From Carnobacterium inhibens subsp. inhibens DSM 13024 (GTDB taxonomy: Bacteria; Bacillota; Bacilli; Lactobacillales; Carnobacteriaceae): a stretch of DNA of 64,000 nt. The stretch is from the NCBI RefSeq assembly GCF_000746825.1, contig NZ_JQIV01000005.1, positions 1 to 64,000 of the forward strand, read 5' to 3'. The notes under the pieces were generated by a model. That model was not told the DNA's origin. It did no database searches and was given only the letters and a program-made list of their open reading frames with translations. Made by a program: the position numbers and the translations under genes. Below, one piece after another: positions 1 through 10,318 of this stretch; the first letter of the stretch is position 1; every line of letters begins with the position of its first letter.

Positions 1-188
1 GTTATACAAGAATAAATTGTAGGAAATAAAGAAGATCATTATTGAGCAATATATAAAATATAACGAGGTGTGAATTTCCACTGATAATTTTTGATAAAAC
101 ACTGATAAATATTCGAGATCTTGTAGTAACTTATGTTTTTTCATGTTAAATTAGCTTTAGTAACTTAACCTGAAGGGATTTAAGGAAT

Positions 189-1229
189 ATGCTAACACAA
201 AAAGAATTACAAGAAAATCTAAAAATATCTCAAGCAACTTATTACCGTTTTATTAAAGAAGGAATGCCCTTTATAGTAAATGGAAAAAAGAAATTATTTG
301 ATATTAAAGTAGTAACTGAGTGGATGGAAGAAAGAAATAATTCTAGTATTGGAGAACTACATGTAGGAGAAGTTTATTCAAATGCTAAAGTTGCTGAAGC
401 ATTTAAATGTTCTACGCAAGGTGGAATGCGAAGATCACATGCTAGTAACACATTAGTTTTATTCACAGACCACTCAAACGTAGAGAATGTATATGAGGAC
501 AAGTGGAGAAATAATATCTTGCACTATACAGGAATGGGATTAACTGGAGATCAAAAATTAGAAGGAACTCAAAATCAGACTTTAGCAGACTCTAACAGTA
601 CTAGTATTCGTGTGTATTTATTTGAAACTTTTATATCGACTGAACACACTTTTTCTGGAGAAGTTGTATTAATTTCTGATCCTTATCAAGTTGAAGAAAA
701 AGACCAAGACGAAAATAAGCGTCGGGTATGGAAATTCCCTTTAAAAATAAAGAATGAAAGTAAAGCAATAGAAAAAAAACATTTGGATCTTATTCAACAA
801 AAAAAACAACATAAATTATTAAAATTAAGTCCAGAAGAAATAGCGGAACGTGCAAAAAAGGCTTCTAAAATTAATAAAGAAGAGAAAACCAGTAAGACAT
901 CATCCGAAGGTACCAAAGAATACAAAGCAGAGCCATCTTCAAGGTCGGTGACTACGAAAGTATTTGATCGTGACCCAAATATTGCTGCTTATGTAAAGCA
1001 AATGGCTAATGGTAAATGTCAATTATGTGAGGAAAATGCTCCATTTAAAGATGAAAACGGAAAACCATATTTGGAATCGCATCATATTCACTGGCTATCT
1101 AATGGGGGATTAGACATTATTGAAAACAGTATTGCATTGTGTGCAAACTGTCACCGGAAAATGCATGTTATTGCAGCACATTCTGATGTAGAAAAACTAA
1201 AAAACAGGGTTTTACAGTACGTTATATAA
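189..1229 (+). CDS. SRA-HNH endonuclease, McrA-like (type IV restriction)
   Basis: 346 residues. The N-terminus (about 1-50) looks like a small helix-turn-helix or excisionase-type DNA-binding head. The middle (about 58-175) resembles the SRA-like domain of ScoMcrA-type enzymes, which read modified cytosine. The C-terminus (about 275-325) is an HNH nuclease: CQLC zinc knuckle, then ESHHIHWLSNGG and CANCHRKMH. Family knowledge points to cutting of modified foreign DNA. It starts the restriction block that continues into hsdMSR. The HNH call is firm; the SRA assignment and modification dependence are inferred from layout. Confidence 0.8.
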   Translation: MLTQKELQENLKISQATYYRFIKEGMPFIVNGKKKLFDIKVVTEWMEERNNSSIGELHVGEVYSNAKVAEAFKCSTQGGMRRSHASNTLVLFTDHSNVENVYEDKWRNNILHYTGMGLTGDQKLEGTQNQTLADSNSTSIRVYLFETFISTEHTFSGEVVLISDPYQVEEKDQDENKRRVWKFPLKIKNESKAIEKKHLDLIQQKKQHKLLKLSPEEIAERAKKASKINKEEKTSKTSSEGTKEYKAEPSSRSVTTKVFDRDPNIAAYVKQMANGKCQLCEENAPFKDENGKPYLESHHIHWLSNGGLDIIENSIALCANCHRKMHVIAAHSDVEKLKNRVLQYVI

Positions 1230-1343
1230 GATAAAGCCAAATGGTTTAAAATGAGTACTGATAGTACGATGAATTATTGTTATCAAAGTTTCATCGTTTA
1301 TATTTTTGTGAAAGTATAGTGTAAGTAAAAGGGGATAATTTAT

Positions 1344-2009
1344 ATGTCTGATAGTATTATACGTGTAAAGAATTCAAGTAATAATTTTATTGATCGCAAT
1401 CTATTAGTCTCAAGTTATAAACGAAAAAAGAAAGGTGAAAAGCTTACAGATTTAGAAACAAGACGAAGACGTGAAATGACGCCGCTGGAATTAAAACGGG
1501 ATCAACAGCGTAAAAAGTTAGCGAATCAAAGAAAGCAAGAGAAGCAAAGGCTTGAGAAAAATAAAATTGAGAAGAAAAAGAGAAATCAACAAAAAGAGCA
1601 ACAAGCAAAAAAGATGAATGATTTAATCTTTTATAGTGATAAAGTAGCTAACGATATAGATAGTCAAAAGATATATCGAAAAAAGTTTTTAGATAAATAC
1701 CCTGGTCATCCTAGTCAAAATTTTAAAAACTTTGCCAGTATGTATAATGCCATTGTCAATAAAAGAAAAATGACATTAATTGGGTCAGAATATGAAATTA
1801 TTTTTTTATTGAAACATTTTAAAAAAACAAACAATGAATTACTTCTATTCCGTTTCATAAAAAAATTGTACAGATATGATAATGAATTTCAAAATACACT
1901 AACCAATTCTACTAAGGCCTGTTGTAATAAGTTCTTAAAACTGTATCAAAAAGAAGAATTATTTAATTTAAGTCTAAAAAAGAACAAGTTTCAACAAAAG
2001 CATAAATAG
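1344..2009 (+). CDS. Basic, lysine-rich coiled-coil protein of unknown function
   Basis: 221 residues, not recognised. Residues about 25-95 are an almost uninterrupted run of K, R, E and Q typical of a charged helix or coiled coil (REMTPLELKRDQQRKKLANQ and following). The C-terminal half is more globular, with aromatic and leucine residues (EIIFLLKHFKK, LLLFRFIKKLYR) and no catalytic motif I know. A GGGG-rich ribosome site precedes the ATG. It sits between the HNH enzyme and hsdM on the same strand, so it may be expressed with them. A nucleic-acid-binding role is only a guess from charge. Confidence 0.55.
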   Translation: MSDSIIRVKNSSNNFIDRNLLVSSYKRKKKGEKLTDLETRRRREMTPLELKRDQQRKKLANQRKQEKQRLEKNKIEKKKRNQQKEQQAKKMNDLIFYSDKVANDIDSQKIYRKKFLDKYPGHPSQNFKNFASMYNAIVNKRKMTLIGSEYEIIFLLKHFKKTNNELLLFRFIKKLYRYDNEFQNTLTNSTKACCNKFLKLYQKEELFNLSLKKNKFQQKHK

Positions 2010-2089
2010 GTATATCTAAGGGATATAACAGTGTTAAACTAGCATTAGAAACAGTTCTACATAAAAAGATAAGTGGAGGAATAAAAAGC

Positions 2090-3577
2090 ATGTCAAAACT
2101 TACCCAACAACAATTAGAATCTCACTTATGGGAATCAGCTAATATCTTACGTGGTTCTATCGATTCAAGTGATTATAAAAGCTATATTTTCGGTTTATTA
2201 TTTTTAAAACGGATTAACGATGTATTTGAAGAACAACAAGAAGTGCTGTTTAAAAAATATGGAGAAAAAATTGGTTCACAATTAAAAGATGATCCAGACC
2301 AATACCAATTCTATATTCCTGGAAAAGCACGTTGGGACGAAGTGCGTAGTAAAGGACAAGATATTGGAACCGCAATAAACGTAGCTTTTGAAGCCTTGGA
2401 AAATGATAATGCTACATTAGAAGGCGTATTGACAACAATTGACTTCAACCGTGAAGTGTTAACCGATGATATCCTACAACAACTGTTGCAACACTTTTCT
2501 TTACTTAATTTACGAAACAGCAACTTATCTGAACCGGATATTTTAGGACGTGCATATGAGTACTTAATTAAAATGTTTGCTGATGACGCGGGTAAAAAAG
2601 GGGGAGAGTTCTACACTCCTACAAAAGTGGTAGAGTTACTGGTACGATTATTAAAACCTGAAGAAGGTATGCGTGTCTATGATCCTACTTGTGGATCAGG
2701 TGGAATGTTAATCCAATCCGTCGATTATGTGAAGAAACATGGTGGGAATCCACAGTCGATTTCTTTATTTGGACAAGAAAAGAACTTAAGCACGTGGGCT
2801 ATTTCAAAAATGAATATGTTGCTACATGACCTTCCGGATCACCGGATTGAAAAAGGGGATACCATCCGTAATCCTAAATTGACTGAAGAAGGAGATATCA
2901 TGCTCTTTGATCGTGTGATTGCGAATCCGCCATTTTCATTAAAAAATTGGGGACGTGAAGAAGCAGAAGCTGATGTATTTGGTCGTTTCCAATACGGTGT
3001 TCCACCAAAAAATGCTGGGGACTATGCTTTTGTTCAACACATGGTCGCTTCTTTAAACAGTAAAGGGATGGCTGGTGTGGTTATGCCGCATGGTGTGTTA
3101 TTCCGTGGCGGAGCTGAAGGTAAAATTAGAGAGGGTTTGCTTGAAAATGACTTACTAGAAGCAGTGATCGGATTGCCATCGAATCTTTTCTACGGTACAG
3201 GAATTCCAGCAAGTATTTTGATTTTTAACCGTGATAAAAAAGAAGACAGCAAAGGGAAAGTCTTGATTATTGCAGCTGAAGAAGAATATCAAGAAGGCAA
3301 GAATCAAAACAACTTACGTGAAGAAGATGTAGCTAAAATTGTATCGGCATTTGAAACATATGAAGACATTGAAAAATATGCTCGCGTTGTTACCTTAGAA
3401 GAAATTAAAGAAAACAATTATAATTTAAATATTAGCCGTTATATTGATAAATCAGTTGAAGAAAAACAAATTGTTATTAATTCAGTGATTTCAGATATTC
3501 AAAACTTGGAAAACAAGCGTCAAGAAACAAAGAATAAATTAAATGGTTACTTGCAAGAGTTAGGGTTTGGTGATTAG
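2090..3577 (+). CDS. hsdM: Type I restriction-modification DNA methyltransferase subunit HsdM
   Basis: 495 residues, the usual HsdM length. The N-terminal HsdM helical domain (about 5-140) is followed by the N6-adenine methyltransferase fold: SAM motif I DPTCGSGGML near residue 200 and catalytic motif IV NPPF near 280. A GGAGG site precedes the ATG. With HsdS it forms the modification enzyme and with HsdR the nuclease complex. It is the first gene of an hsdM-hsdS-hsdR operon with almost no spacing to hsdS. Confidence 0.95.
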   Translation: MSKLTQQQLESHLWESANILRGSIDSSDYKSYIFGLLFLKRINDVFEEQQEVLFKKYGEKIGSQLKDDPDQYQFYIPGKARWDEVRSKGQDIGTAINVAFEALENDNATLEGVLTTIDFNREVLTDDILQQLLQHFSLLNLRNSNLSEPDILGRAYEYLIKMFADDAGKKGGEFYTPTKVVELLVRLLKPEEGMRVYDPTCGSGGMLIQSVDYVKKHGGNPQSISLFGQEKNLSTWAISKMNMLLHDLPDHRIEKGDTIRNPKLTEEGDIMLFDRVIANPPFSLKNWGREEAEADVFGRFQYGVPPKNAGDYAFVQHMVASLNSKGMAGVVMPHGVLFRGGAEGKIREGLLENDLLEAVIGLPSNLFYGTGIPASILIFNRDKKEDSKGKVLIIAAEEEYQEGKNQNNLREEDVAKIVSAFETYEDIEKYARVVTLEEIKENNYNLNISRYIDKSVEEKQIVINSVISDIQNLENKRQETKNKLNGYLQELGFGD

Positions 3578-3578
3578 A

Positions 3579-4790
3579 ATGATGGAAGTAAAAAATGAAT
3601 ATAAAATGACTGAATTAGGAGAAATACCAAATGATTGGAAAGTTAGCCGCTTAGGGGAACTTGCAGACATCCACAGAGGCGCATCCCCTAGACCTATTAA
3701 AGATCCAATTTGGTTTTCAGAACACTCTTCTCACGGATGGGTTAGAATAGCTGATGTGACAAAATCTAGTAAATATTTATTTGAAACTAAACAATATCTT
3801 TCGAATGAAGGTATTTTAAAGAGTAGAACTGTCAAACCTGGAGATTTAATAATGAGTATCTGTGGGACGATTGGTCGGCCTATAATCATGGAAATGGACG
3901 CATGTATCCATGATGGTTTCGTCGCATTTGAAAATTTAAAAAAAGACATTGATACTGAGTATTTACGATATATATTAACAAGATTAACTAATTACTTTAA
4001 AGCACAAGGGCAGCCAGGAACACAGGTAAATTTAAATACGGCAATTGTTGAAAAAGCAACTATACCTATCCCTCCACTAAAAGAACAGCAAAAAATTGCC
4101 GAAATACTTTCTATAGTAGACGAACAAATTGAACAAACCGATCAATTGATTAAAAAAACAAAAGAACTGAAAAAAGGACTTATGCAGCAATTGCTAACAA
4201 AAGGTATTGGACATACAGAATTTAAGAAGTCCGAGCTAGGAGAAATACCAACTGAGTGGAAGATTTTTAAAGTTGAAGATATAGCCACAGTATCTACTGG
4301 TAATAAAGACACTAAAGACAAGAATGATGATGGAATATATCCATTCTTTGTTAGATCTCAAACTATTGAAAATATTAATAGTTATTCCTATGATGGAGAA
4401 GCTATTTTAACTGCTGGAGATGGTGTTGGAGTTGGTAAAGTTTTCCACTATATTAAAGGTAAATTCGATTTTCACCAAAGAGTTTACAAAATATCTGATT
4501 TTAAAAATATGGAAGGAAAATATTTATATTATTATTTTTCAAACAATTTTTATAATCAAGCAATGAAATATAACGCTAAAACTTCTGTAGATTCCGTTCG
4601 TAGAGATATGATAACTAAAATGGATATTCTTGTTCCAACTATTTCAGAACAGAAACAAATTACTTCTATTCTATCTTCCGTAGATAAAAACATCGAAGGA
4701 TACGAAGAAGAAAAAGGAAAATACGAAGAATTAAAAAAAGGGTTAATGCAACAACTCTTAACAGGAAAAACGCGTGTGAAAGTAGATTAA
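3579..4790 (+). CDS. hsdS: Type I restriction-modification specificity subunit HsdS
   Basis: About 403 residues with two target-recognition domains in tandem. Each begins with a related linker (TELGEIPNDWKV near the start; SELGEIPTEWKI near 220) and ends with the conserved helix seen as KEQQKIAEILS and SEQKQITSILS, followed by KKGLMQQLL. The two halves set the two parts of the bipartite DNA target. ATG codons at 3579 and 3582 directly follow the hsdM stop (3575-3577); a TTG at 3567 would overlap hsdM. I chose 3579, but the exact start is uncertain. Confidence 0.93.
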   Translation: MMEVKNEYKMTELGEIPNDWKVSRLGELADIHRGASPRPIKDPIWFSEHSSHGWVRIADVTKSSKYLFETKQYLSNEGILKSRTVKPGDLIMSICGTIGRPIIMEMDACIHDGFVAFENLKKDIDTEYLRYILTRLTNYFKAQGQPGTQVNLNTAIVEKATIPIPPLKEQQKIAEILSIVDEQIEQTDQLIKKTKELKKGLMQQLLTKGIGHTEFKKSELGEIPTEWKIFKVEDIATVSTGNKDTKDKNDDGIYPFFVRSQTIENINSYSYDGEAILTAGDGVGVGKVFHYIKGKFDFHQRVYKISDFKNMEGKYLYYYFSNNFYNQAMKYNAKTSVDSVRRDMITKMDILVPTISEQKQITSILSSVDKNIEGYEEEKGKYEELKKGLMQQLLTGKTRVKVD

Positions 4791-4809
4791 TTAAGGAGGT
4801 GAAGGTTCA

Positions 4810-7737
4810 TTGGAGAGATATGAAGAAACGCAAGTAGAGATTCCTTTTATCGAACAATTAAAGACCTACGGTTACACTTATTTAACCTCAGCTGAGTTAG
4901 ATCAAGAGCGCTCTTCACAAGCTGCTGTCTTATTAGAAAATCGTTTTCGAATGAGTGTGCAATGTTTAAACCCTTGGATAAATGAAACAAACTTAGAAAA
5001 AGTCGTTCGCCGATTTGCAACTCCACAAGCAGAAGACCTGTGGCATATGAACAAGCAAATTTTTGACTGGTTATTTGGTGAAGGCATTACGGTAGTCCAA
5101 GATTTAGGATCAGGGAATAAGAATCAATCTGTGAAGCTCTTTGATTATGAAACGATTGAAAATAATGACTTTATGGTGACCAATCAATTTTCTGTAACCA
5201 ATGCACTAGGAACCGTTATTCCAGATATTCTTATTTTTGTAAATGGTTTACCATTGGTGATTATTGAATGTAAAAGTCCTAAGCTTGCGCCTGAAAAGCA
5301 ACTCCCAGAAGCGCATCGTCAAATTGATCGCTATGTCCGAGAAAGTGAAAAACTATTTTGGTACAATCAAATCGTTATTTTAACGAGCCGTGATCGTGCA
5401 AAAACAGCGACGCTGTTCACACCTGCTAAGCATTACAGTGTCTGGAAAGATCCATATCCTCTTTCTTTAGAAGAAGTGGAATCTGATTACCCACAAGATA
5501 TTTTAATTGCAGGAATGTTGAAAAAAGAAGTACTACTAGATTTAATGAGGAATTTTATTGTGTATGATGGGAAAGTAAAGAAATTAGCTCGTTACCAACA
5601 ATATAGAGCCGTAAACAAAGCCATTGAACGAATTGAACAAAATAAAAAAGCTTCTCAACGTGGCGGTGTGGTTTGGCATACACAAGGTTCAGGTAAATCA
5701 TTAACCATGGTCTTTCTATCTAAAAAATTACGCCGTATCCAACAATTGAAAAACCCGATGATCGTGATTGTGACGGACCGTACGGACTTAGACAATCAAA
5801 TAACAGGTACATTCAGAGACTGTGGTTTTTCTGCTCCGCAACAAGCTCAATCCGTTGAGGATTTGAAGTTGCAATTGATAAAAGGCCAAGGCACAACCGT
5901 TATGACGTTAATTGAAAAATTCCAAACAAATGGAACGGATTCGTTTCCGCTTATTTCAGAAGATGAGAACATTATTGTGATGACGGATGAATCCCACCGT
6001 TCGCAATACAAAACATTTGCTATGAATATGCGTAAAGCTTTACCAAATGCGACGTTTATCGGTTTTACTGGAACACCGATCGACAAAAAAGAACGCTCTA
6101 CCACAGGAACCTTTGGAGCATATATTGACAAATATACGATTGAACAAGCAGTAGCGGATGGCGCAACCGTTCCAATTTTTTATGAATCTCGTTTGCCTGA
6201 TTTACAAGTACGTGGGGATTCTTTAGATGAATTATTCAACCGTTCATTCAGCGAATACGATGAAGACGCAAAAGAAAAAATCAAACAGAAGTATGTGACC
6301 AATGATTTGGTCTTAACGTCTCCTGAGCGAATGCGTGACGTGGCTTTAGATATTGTTAAGCACTTTGAAGAGAAAGTACTTGTTAATGGTTATAAAGCAC
6401 AATTAGTAGCCGTTTCTCGTAAAGCTGCTGCAGCCTACAAAGAATTAATTGATTCATTTACAAATGGTGCATTTGAAACGGCTCTAATTGTTTCAAATGG
6501 ACATAATGATGAAGAAGATTTAGCTAAACACCACAAGACAAAACAAGAAGAACGAGAGCTAATTGAACGTTTCAAGAAGCCTTTTAAAGAGGACAAATTA
6601 GCGATGCTGATTGTTTGTGATAAATTATTGACTGGGTTCGATGCACCAGTAGAACAAGTCATGTACTTAGATAAACCGTTAAAAGAACATAACCTCTTAC
6701 AAGCTGTAGCACGTACGAATCGTCGGTATGATGACAATAAATCTTACGGATTGATTGTGGATTACTTTGGTGTTTCTCGCTTCTTAGATGAAGCTTTATC
6801 CGTATTCAGTTCCAACGATATTAAAGGAGCTTTACACTCGATAGATGAGGAAATTCCACGATTAGAACAGCGTCAGCGTCAAGTCATGCGGTACTTTGAT
6901 GGATTGCAACCCCAACAGAGAGAAGAAGCTATCTTGCGTTTAAGTGACGAGAATACTCGGACGGATTTTGATCAATCTTATAAACGATTCGCTGAAAGTA
7001 TGGACCGTGTCTTACCAAATCCGAAAGCAGAAAGATTCTTACCCACTCTAAAATGGACCGGAACCATCCGTCAATTAGCGCGTTCAAAGTATGCCCTAGA
7101 TGATGCAATGGATATTTCAGAATGTGGGGAAAAAGTACGCCAAATTGTACAAGACTATATTCATTCGAATGGAATTATTGCACATGAACCTATTTCTATC
7201 TTAGACGCTTCATTTAAAGCAGACGTAGAAGCGAATACAAAACCAGAAACAAAAGCTGCTCAAATGGAACACGCGATAAAAAAAGAAATTTCTGTTAAAT
7301 TGAGGGAAGATGAAGTCTTTTATACTTCGCTGAAAGACAAAGTTGAAGCACTAGTAGAAGAATACAAAAATCGACAGTTAACGATTGAAGAATTGTTAGA
7401 AGAATTGGAAAAAGTACGAGAAGAGTTAGTGAAGAAAGCTGCGGGAAAAACAGATTCCGGACTGACTTCTTTACAAGAACCTTATTACAATAAGCTTAGT
7501 GAAGTCATAGAAGAAGTAGATGAGGGTAAACTAAAAACCTTAGCGATTAGCTTACAAACATTCATTGAAGAATTTGTTGCTCCTATCGGTGACTGGACCA
7601 AAAAAGTTGACTTTAAGCGCCAATTAACGGCAGAAATCAAGATTAAACTGCTACAGAATAATATTGGTATGGAAGATGCAGCCATGTTAGCAGGTTACTT
7701 CATGAGTTTAGCAGAAATTCAATATGGAAATCAGTAA
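4810..7737 (+). CDS. hsdR: Type I restriction endonuclease subunit HsdR
   Basis: 975 residues. The N-terminal PD-(D/E)xK nuclease is visible as IPDILIFVNGLPLVIIECKS near residues 137-157. The SF2 motor follows with Walker A HTQGSGKSLT near 295, the DEAD-like box MTDESHRS near 393 and helicase motif VARTNR near 637. The C-terminal helical part would contact HsdM/HsdS. The start is TTG at 4810, supported by AAGGAGGT at 4793-4800 and the lack of a suitable ATG. It completes an apparently intact type I system. Confidence 0.95.
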   Translation: MERYEETQVEIPFIEQLKTYGYTYLTSAELDQERSSQAAVLLENRFRMSVQCLNPWINETNLEKVVRRFATPQAEDLWHMNKQIFDWLFGEGITVVQDLGSGNKNQSVKLFDYETIENNDFMVTNQFSVTNALGTVIPDILIFVNGLPLVIIECKSPKLAPEKQLPEAHRQIDRYVRESEKLFWYNQIVILTSRDRAKTATLFTPAKHYSVWKDPYPLSLEEVESDYPQDILIAGMLKKEVLLDLMRNFIVYDGKVKKLARYQQYRAVNKAIERIEQNKKASQRGGVVWHTQGSGKSLTMVFLSKKLRRIQQLKNPMIVIVTDRTDLDNQITGTFRDCGFSAPQQAQSVEDLKLQLIKGQGTTVMTLIEKFQTNGTDSFPLISEDENIIVMTDESHRSQYKTFAMNMRKALPNATFIGFTGTPIDKKERSTTGTFGAYIDKYTIEQAVADGATVPIFYESRLPDLQVRGDSLDELFNRSFSEYDEDAKEKIKQKYVTNDLVLTSPERMRDVALDIVKHFEEKVLVNGYKAQLVAVSRKAAAAYKELIDSFTNGAFETALIVSNGHNDEEDLAKHHKTKQEERELIERFKKPFKEDKLAMLIVCDKLLTGFDAPVEQVMYLDKPLKEHNLLQAVARTNRRYDDNKSYGLIVDYFGVSRFLDEALSVFSSNDIKGALHSIDEEIPRLEQRQRQVMRYFDGLQPQQREEAILRLSDENTRTDFDQSYKRFAESMDRVLPNPKAERFLPTLKWTGTIRQLARSKYALDDAMDISECGEKVRQIVQDYIHSNGIIAHEPISILDASFKADVEANTKPETKAAQMEHAIKKEISVKLREDEVFYTSLKDKVEALVEEYKNRQLTIEELLEELEKVREELVKKAAGKTDSGLTSLQEPYYNKLSEVIEEVDEGKLKTLAISLQTFIEEFVAPIGDWTKKVDFKRQLTAEIKIKLLQNNIGMEDAAMLAGYFMSLAEIQYGNQ

Positions 7738-7801
7738 ATAAAAAGCCGTGCAGTATTAATTAACCAGAGTTAAAGGATTTATAGATTGAAGGAGTGATGA
7801 C

Positions 7802-8827
7802 GTGGAAAGTAAGAAGCAATGGCTTTTCTTATTGGTTTCTAGTTCCCTATTATTAGGAGCCTGCAGTGCCCCGACAGATGTAAGTGAAGCAACGGAAACT
7901 TCTTCACGTACAGAAACAATTTCGGAAAGTACTCAGACAGAACCAAAGAAGGAACTTGAAGAAAAAGATAGCTCAGAAGAAGCGATATCTTCTACTGCCT
8001 CTGATTATTCCGAAAAAGAATCAACAGATACAGTCATCCAGGCTGAAGAAATACAAACAGCTGATTCGGTAGATGGTTACAAGACGATCACTGTTGACGG
8101 AGGCGATATGTCTGGATACAGACAACCGAATGTGCGTGTAGATATCGGTTTTGAAGACCGTGAGTATTGGGGATTTACCAATGAGTATGGTCAACTTGTG
8201 CGTGTAATAGCAGATGAAATTATTCTTCAAAATGACACTACTGAACCTGTTACATCTGATGGAAGATATTATTCTGATGAAGCGAAAGTCCCCGGAGTTG
8301 AAAGTTCTACTTTGGACGAAGGGCACGTTATTGCGGACTCATTAGGTGGAGTTTCCAATGCCTATAATATCACTCCGCAGGACAGTGTAATGAACCGACA
8401 TGGTGATCAAGCGTACATGGAACGGACCATTCGTGATGCAGGTGGTGCAACGGACTTTGAAGCCATCATTACTTATCCTGACACAGAAACGCATATTCCA
8501 AGCAAATACAAATATACTTATATCGTTCGTGGAAATCGTGTTGTTGACGAATTTGAGAATGTTAACCCTGATGAGTACAATGAAGAGCAAGGATTGACAT
8601 CTAGCGAGCCAACTAGCTCTTCTGATTCAAAAGAAACAGTTTCATCTTCTGAACCAACCAGTGGAGGAACATCTAATGGTGATCTGTCCACTATTGATAC
8701 GAACAACAATGGAATAGTAACCATCACAGAAGCAAAAGCAGCTGGGTTCTCTATGCCAATCATGAAAGGTCATTGGCTCTATGAATATATGCGTGATAAC
8801 GACGGCGATGGAATGGTTGGAGAATAA
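7802..8827 (+). CDS. Lipoprotein DNA/RNA non-specific endonuclease with Excalibur-type calcium domain
   Basis: 341 residues, GTG start after GAAGGAG. A lipoprotein signal peptide ends at lipobox LLGAC, followed by a long Ser/Thr/Glu-rich linker to about residue 80. The nuclease core contains DEGHVIADSLGG (the DRGH-like catalytic motif), then NAYNITPQDSVMNR with the metal-binding Asn region, as in EndA/NucA relatives. A second Ser-rich linker leads to a C-terminal calcium-loop segment (DNDGDGMVGE) of Excalibur type. It should sit outside the cell on the membrane and degrade nucleic acid there. It follows hsdR by 64 bp; an operon is possible. Confidence 0.85.
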   Translation: MESKKQWLFLLVSSSLLLGACSAPTDVSEATETSSRTETISESTQTEPKKELEEKDSSEEAISSTASDYSEKESTDTVIQAEEIQTADSVDGYKTITVDGGDMSGYRQPNVRVDIGFEDREYWGFTNEYGQLVRVIADEIILQNDTTEPVTSDGRYYSDEAKVPGVESSTLDEGHVIADSLGGVSNAYNITPQDSVMNRHGDQAYMERTIRDAGGATDFEAIITYPDTETHIPSKYKYTYIVRGNRVVDEFENVNPDEYNEEQGLTSSEPTSSSDSKETVSSSEPTSGGTSNGDLSTIDTNNNGIVTITEAKAAGFSMPIMKGHWLYEYMRDNDGDGMVGE

Positions 8828-8908
8828 AAGAGTATAGATTTATTTCTTTCTTGTATTTTTTTAGAAAGAAACTATTTTTATGTTGAATAAAACAGCTAGG
8901 GAGTTTAA

Positions 8909-8958
8909 AGGTATGACTGTTATCCAATTATTATGGGATAACAGTCATGCCTGTTTTT
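8909..8958. terminator. Bidirectional terminator between convergent genes
   Basis: Inverted repeat GGTATGACTGTTATCC / GGGATAACAGTCATGCC (8910-8925 and 8935-8951) followed by a T run on the plus strand. It lies between the nuclease lipoprotein gene and the convergent metallopeptidase gene. Confidence 0.85.
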
Positions 8959-9679
8959 ATATATAAAGTTTTCTTCCATTGATCCGAAGCCATTCTTTTT
9001 TGTCTTCATAGTTTGGGAGAATCATCTTGATGGTAGCCCAAAAATCAGTTGAATGATTCATGTTTTTTAAATGAGCTAGTTCATGAACTAGAATATAGTC
9101 GATTACTGATGTTGGAGCTAAAAATATACGCCAATTAAGCAATATTTTTCCATCAGGAGTACAGCTACCCCAGCGTTGTCTTTGTTCTTTGATTTGAATG
9201 TGTGTCGGATTTTCTCTTAGTTTTGTAGTAAAACGATTCAATCTATTTTGAGTAAACTTAGTCGCTTTGGCAATGACCCATTCTTTATATAAAGGATAAA
9301 TCACTCGTCTGTATTCTGTTTCATTTAAAGAAATGGGGACAGTAGCGATGAACTTTCCTTGTTGAAATTTAAAGCTACTTTTTTGTATATGATCTTCTTT
9401 AACTACCTTTAAACGGTAAAGCCTACCAAGATAAGGTAATTTTTCTCCAGAGAAAAATTCTCGTTCTTGAATAAATGGATGAATCTCTTCGTATTCTTGA
9501 AGTTGTTTTCGGATCCACGGAGCTTTTTTCGTTAAAAGATCATTAATTTTTTCTTCAGGCGTCCCTTCAGGAGCGGTTACCGATACCTTATCTGACTGTA
9601 CGGATATCCCTAAAGTTTTACGTTTGCTGCTCCAGCATAACTCATAGGGTATTTTTTCATTTCCAAACTGTATATACAT
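8957..9679 (-). CDS. YgjP-like (DUF45) zinc metallopeptidase
   Basis: About 240 residues. The C-terminal half has the YgjP/WLM-type signature: RWGSC near residue 165, then zinc motif HELAHL with a downstream NHSTDFW. I place the start at 9679 because GGAGG sits 6 nt upstream of that ATG (MYIQFGNEK); longer readings lack a ribosome site. Proteins of this family are frequent next to type I R-M genes, as here, but their role there is not established. Confidence 0.88.
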   Translation of the reverse strand: MYIQFGNEKIPYELCWSSKRKTLGISVQSDKVSVTAPEGTPEEKINDLLTKKAPWIRKQLQEYEEIHPFIQEREFFSGEKLPYLGRLYRLKVVKEDHIQKSSFKFQQGKFIATVPISLNETEYRRVIYPLYKEWVIAKATKFTQNRLNRFTTKLRENPTHIQIKEQRQRWGSCTPDGKILLNWRIFLAPTSVIDYILVHELAHLKNMNHSTDFWATIKMILPNYEDKKEWLRINGRKLYI

Positions 9680-9721
9680 AACAATCCTCCAAATCAACTA
9701 GAATAAAAAACTTATGTCGAT

Positions 9722-10318
9722 TTATTTTGATTCAGTCGTTTCTATTAGTTTAGTTAAAATTTGTTTTGAGTCTCTCTCTTTTATCTTTCGGTATAATGAT
9801 CCTTGAGAGATACCAGTGATTCGGATGATATCTTTAACCGAATAATGCCCTGAATCATATAAGCGTAAAGCATCTGTTACTTTTTGTTTATCCATTGTCG
9901 GTCTACCAAGCTTCACGCCACGTGCTTTAGCTGATGCTAAACCTTCATTCACTCGCTGTACCGTCAAATCACGTTCCAATTGAGCAATTACGGCCATCAT
10001 CTGAAACATAGCTTGACCTGTTGGAGTAGAGGTATCTAAATTCTCTTTTAACGAAATAACTTCTACTCCTTGCTCTTTAAGTTCTTCAACCGTAGACAAA
10101 ATATCCAGCGTTTTTCTACCTAAACGACTGATCGATTCAATAATAACTGTATCACCTGATCGAACGGTATTAAATAAGCTATCTAGTCCAGCGCGTTTTT
10201 TCTGTGTACCTGTGAATTTCTCTTGAATGAGTTTGTCATATCCAACTTTTTCTAATGCGTCTAATTGACGATAGAGTTCTTGTTTGTCTGTTGATACTCT
10301 GGCATAAGCAATCCGCAT
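9722..10318 (-). CDS. Serine site-specific recombinase (resolvase/invertase family)
   Basis: 198 residues with the resolvase N-terminus MRIAYARVSTDKQ (catalytic Ser9), the GLDSL and IIESISRLGR segments and a C-terminal helix-turn-helix (VKDIIRITGISQGSLYRKI). AGAGGTGG precedes the ATG. Family members of this size on Gram-positive plasmids resolve multimers at a res site upstream of their own gene. Candidate res repeats lie in 10430-10550. It reads away from fic and the partition genes, fitting a maintenance module. Confidence 0.92.
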   Translation of the reverse strand: MRIAYARVSTDKQELYRQLDALEKVGYDKLIQEKFTGTQKKRAGLDSLFNTVRSGDTVIIESISRLGRKTLDILSTVEELKEQGVEVISLKENLDTSTPTGQAMFQMMAVIAQLERDLTVQRVNEGLASAKARGVKLGRPTMDKQKVTDALRLYDSGHYSVKDIIRITGISQGSLYRKIKERDSKQILTKLIETTESK

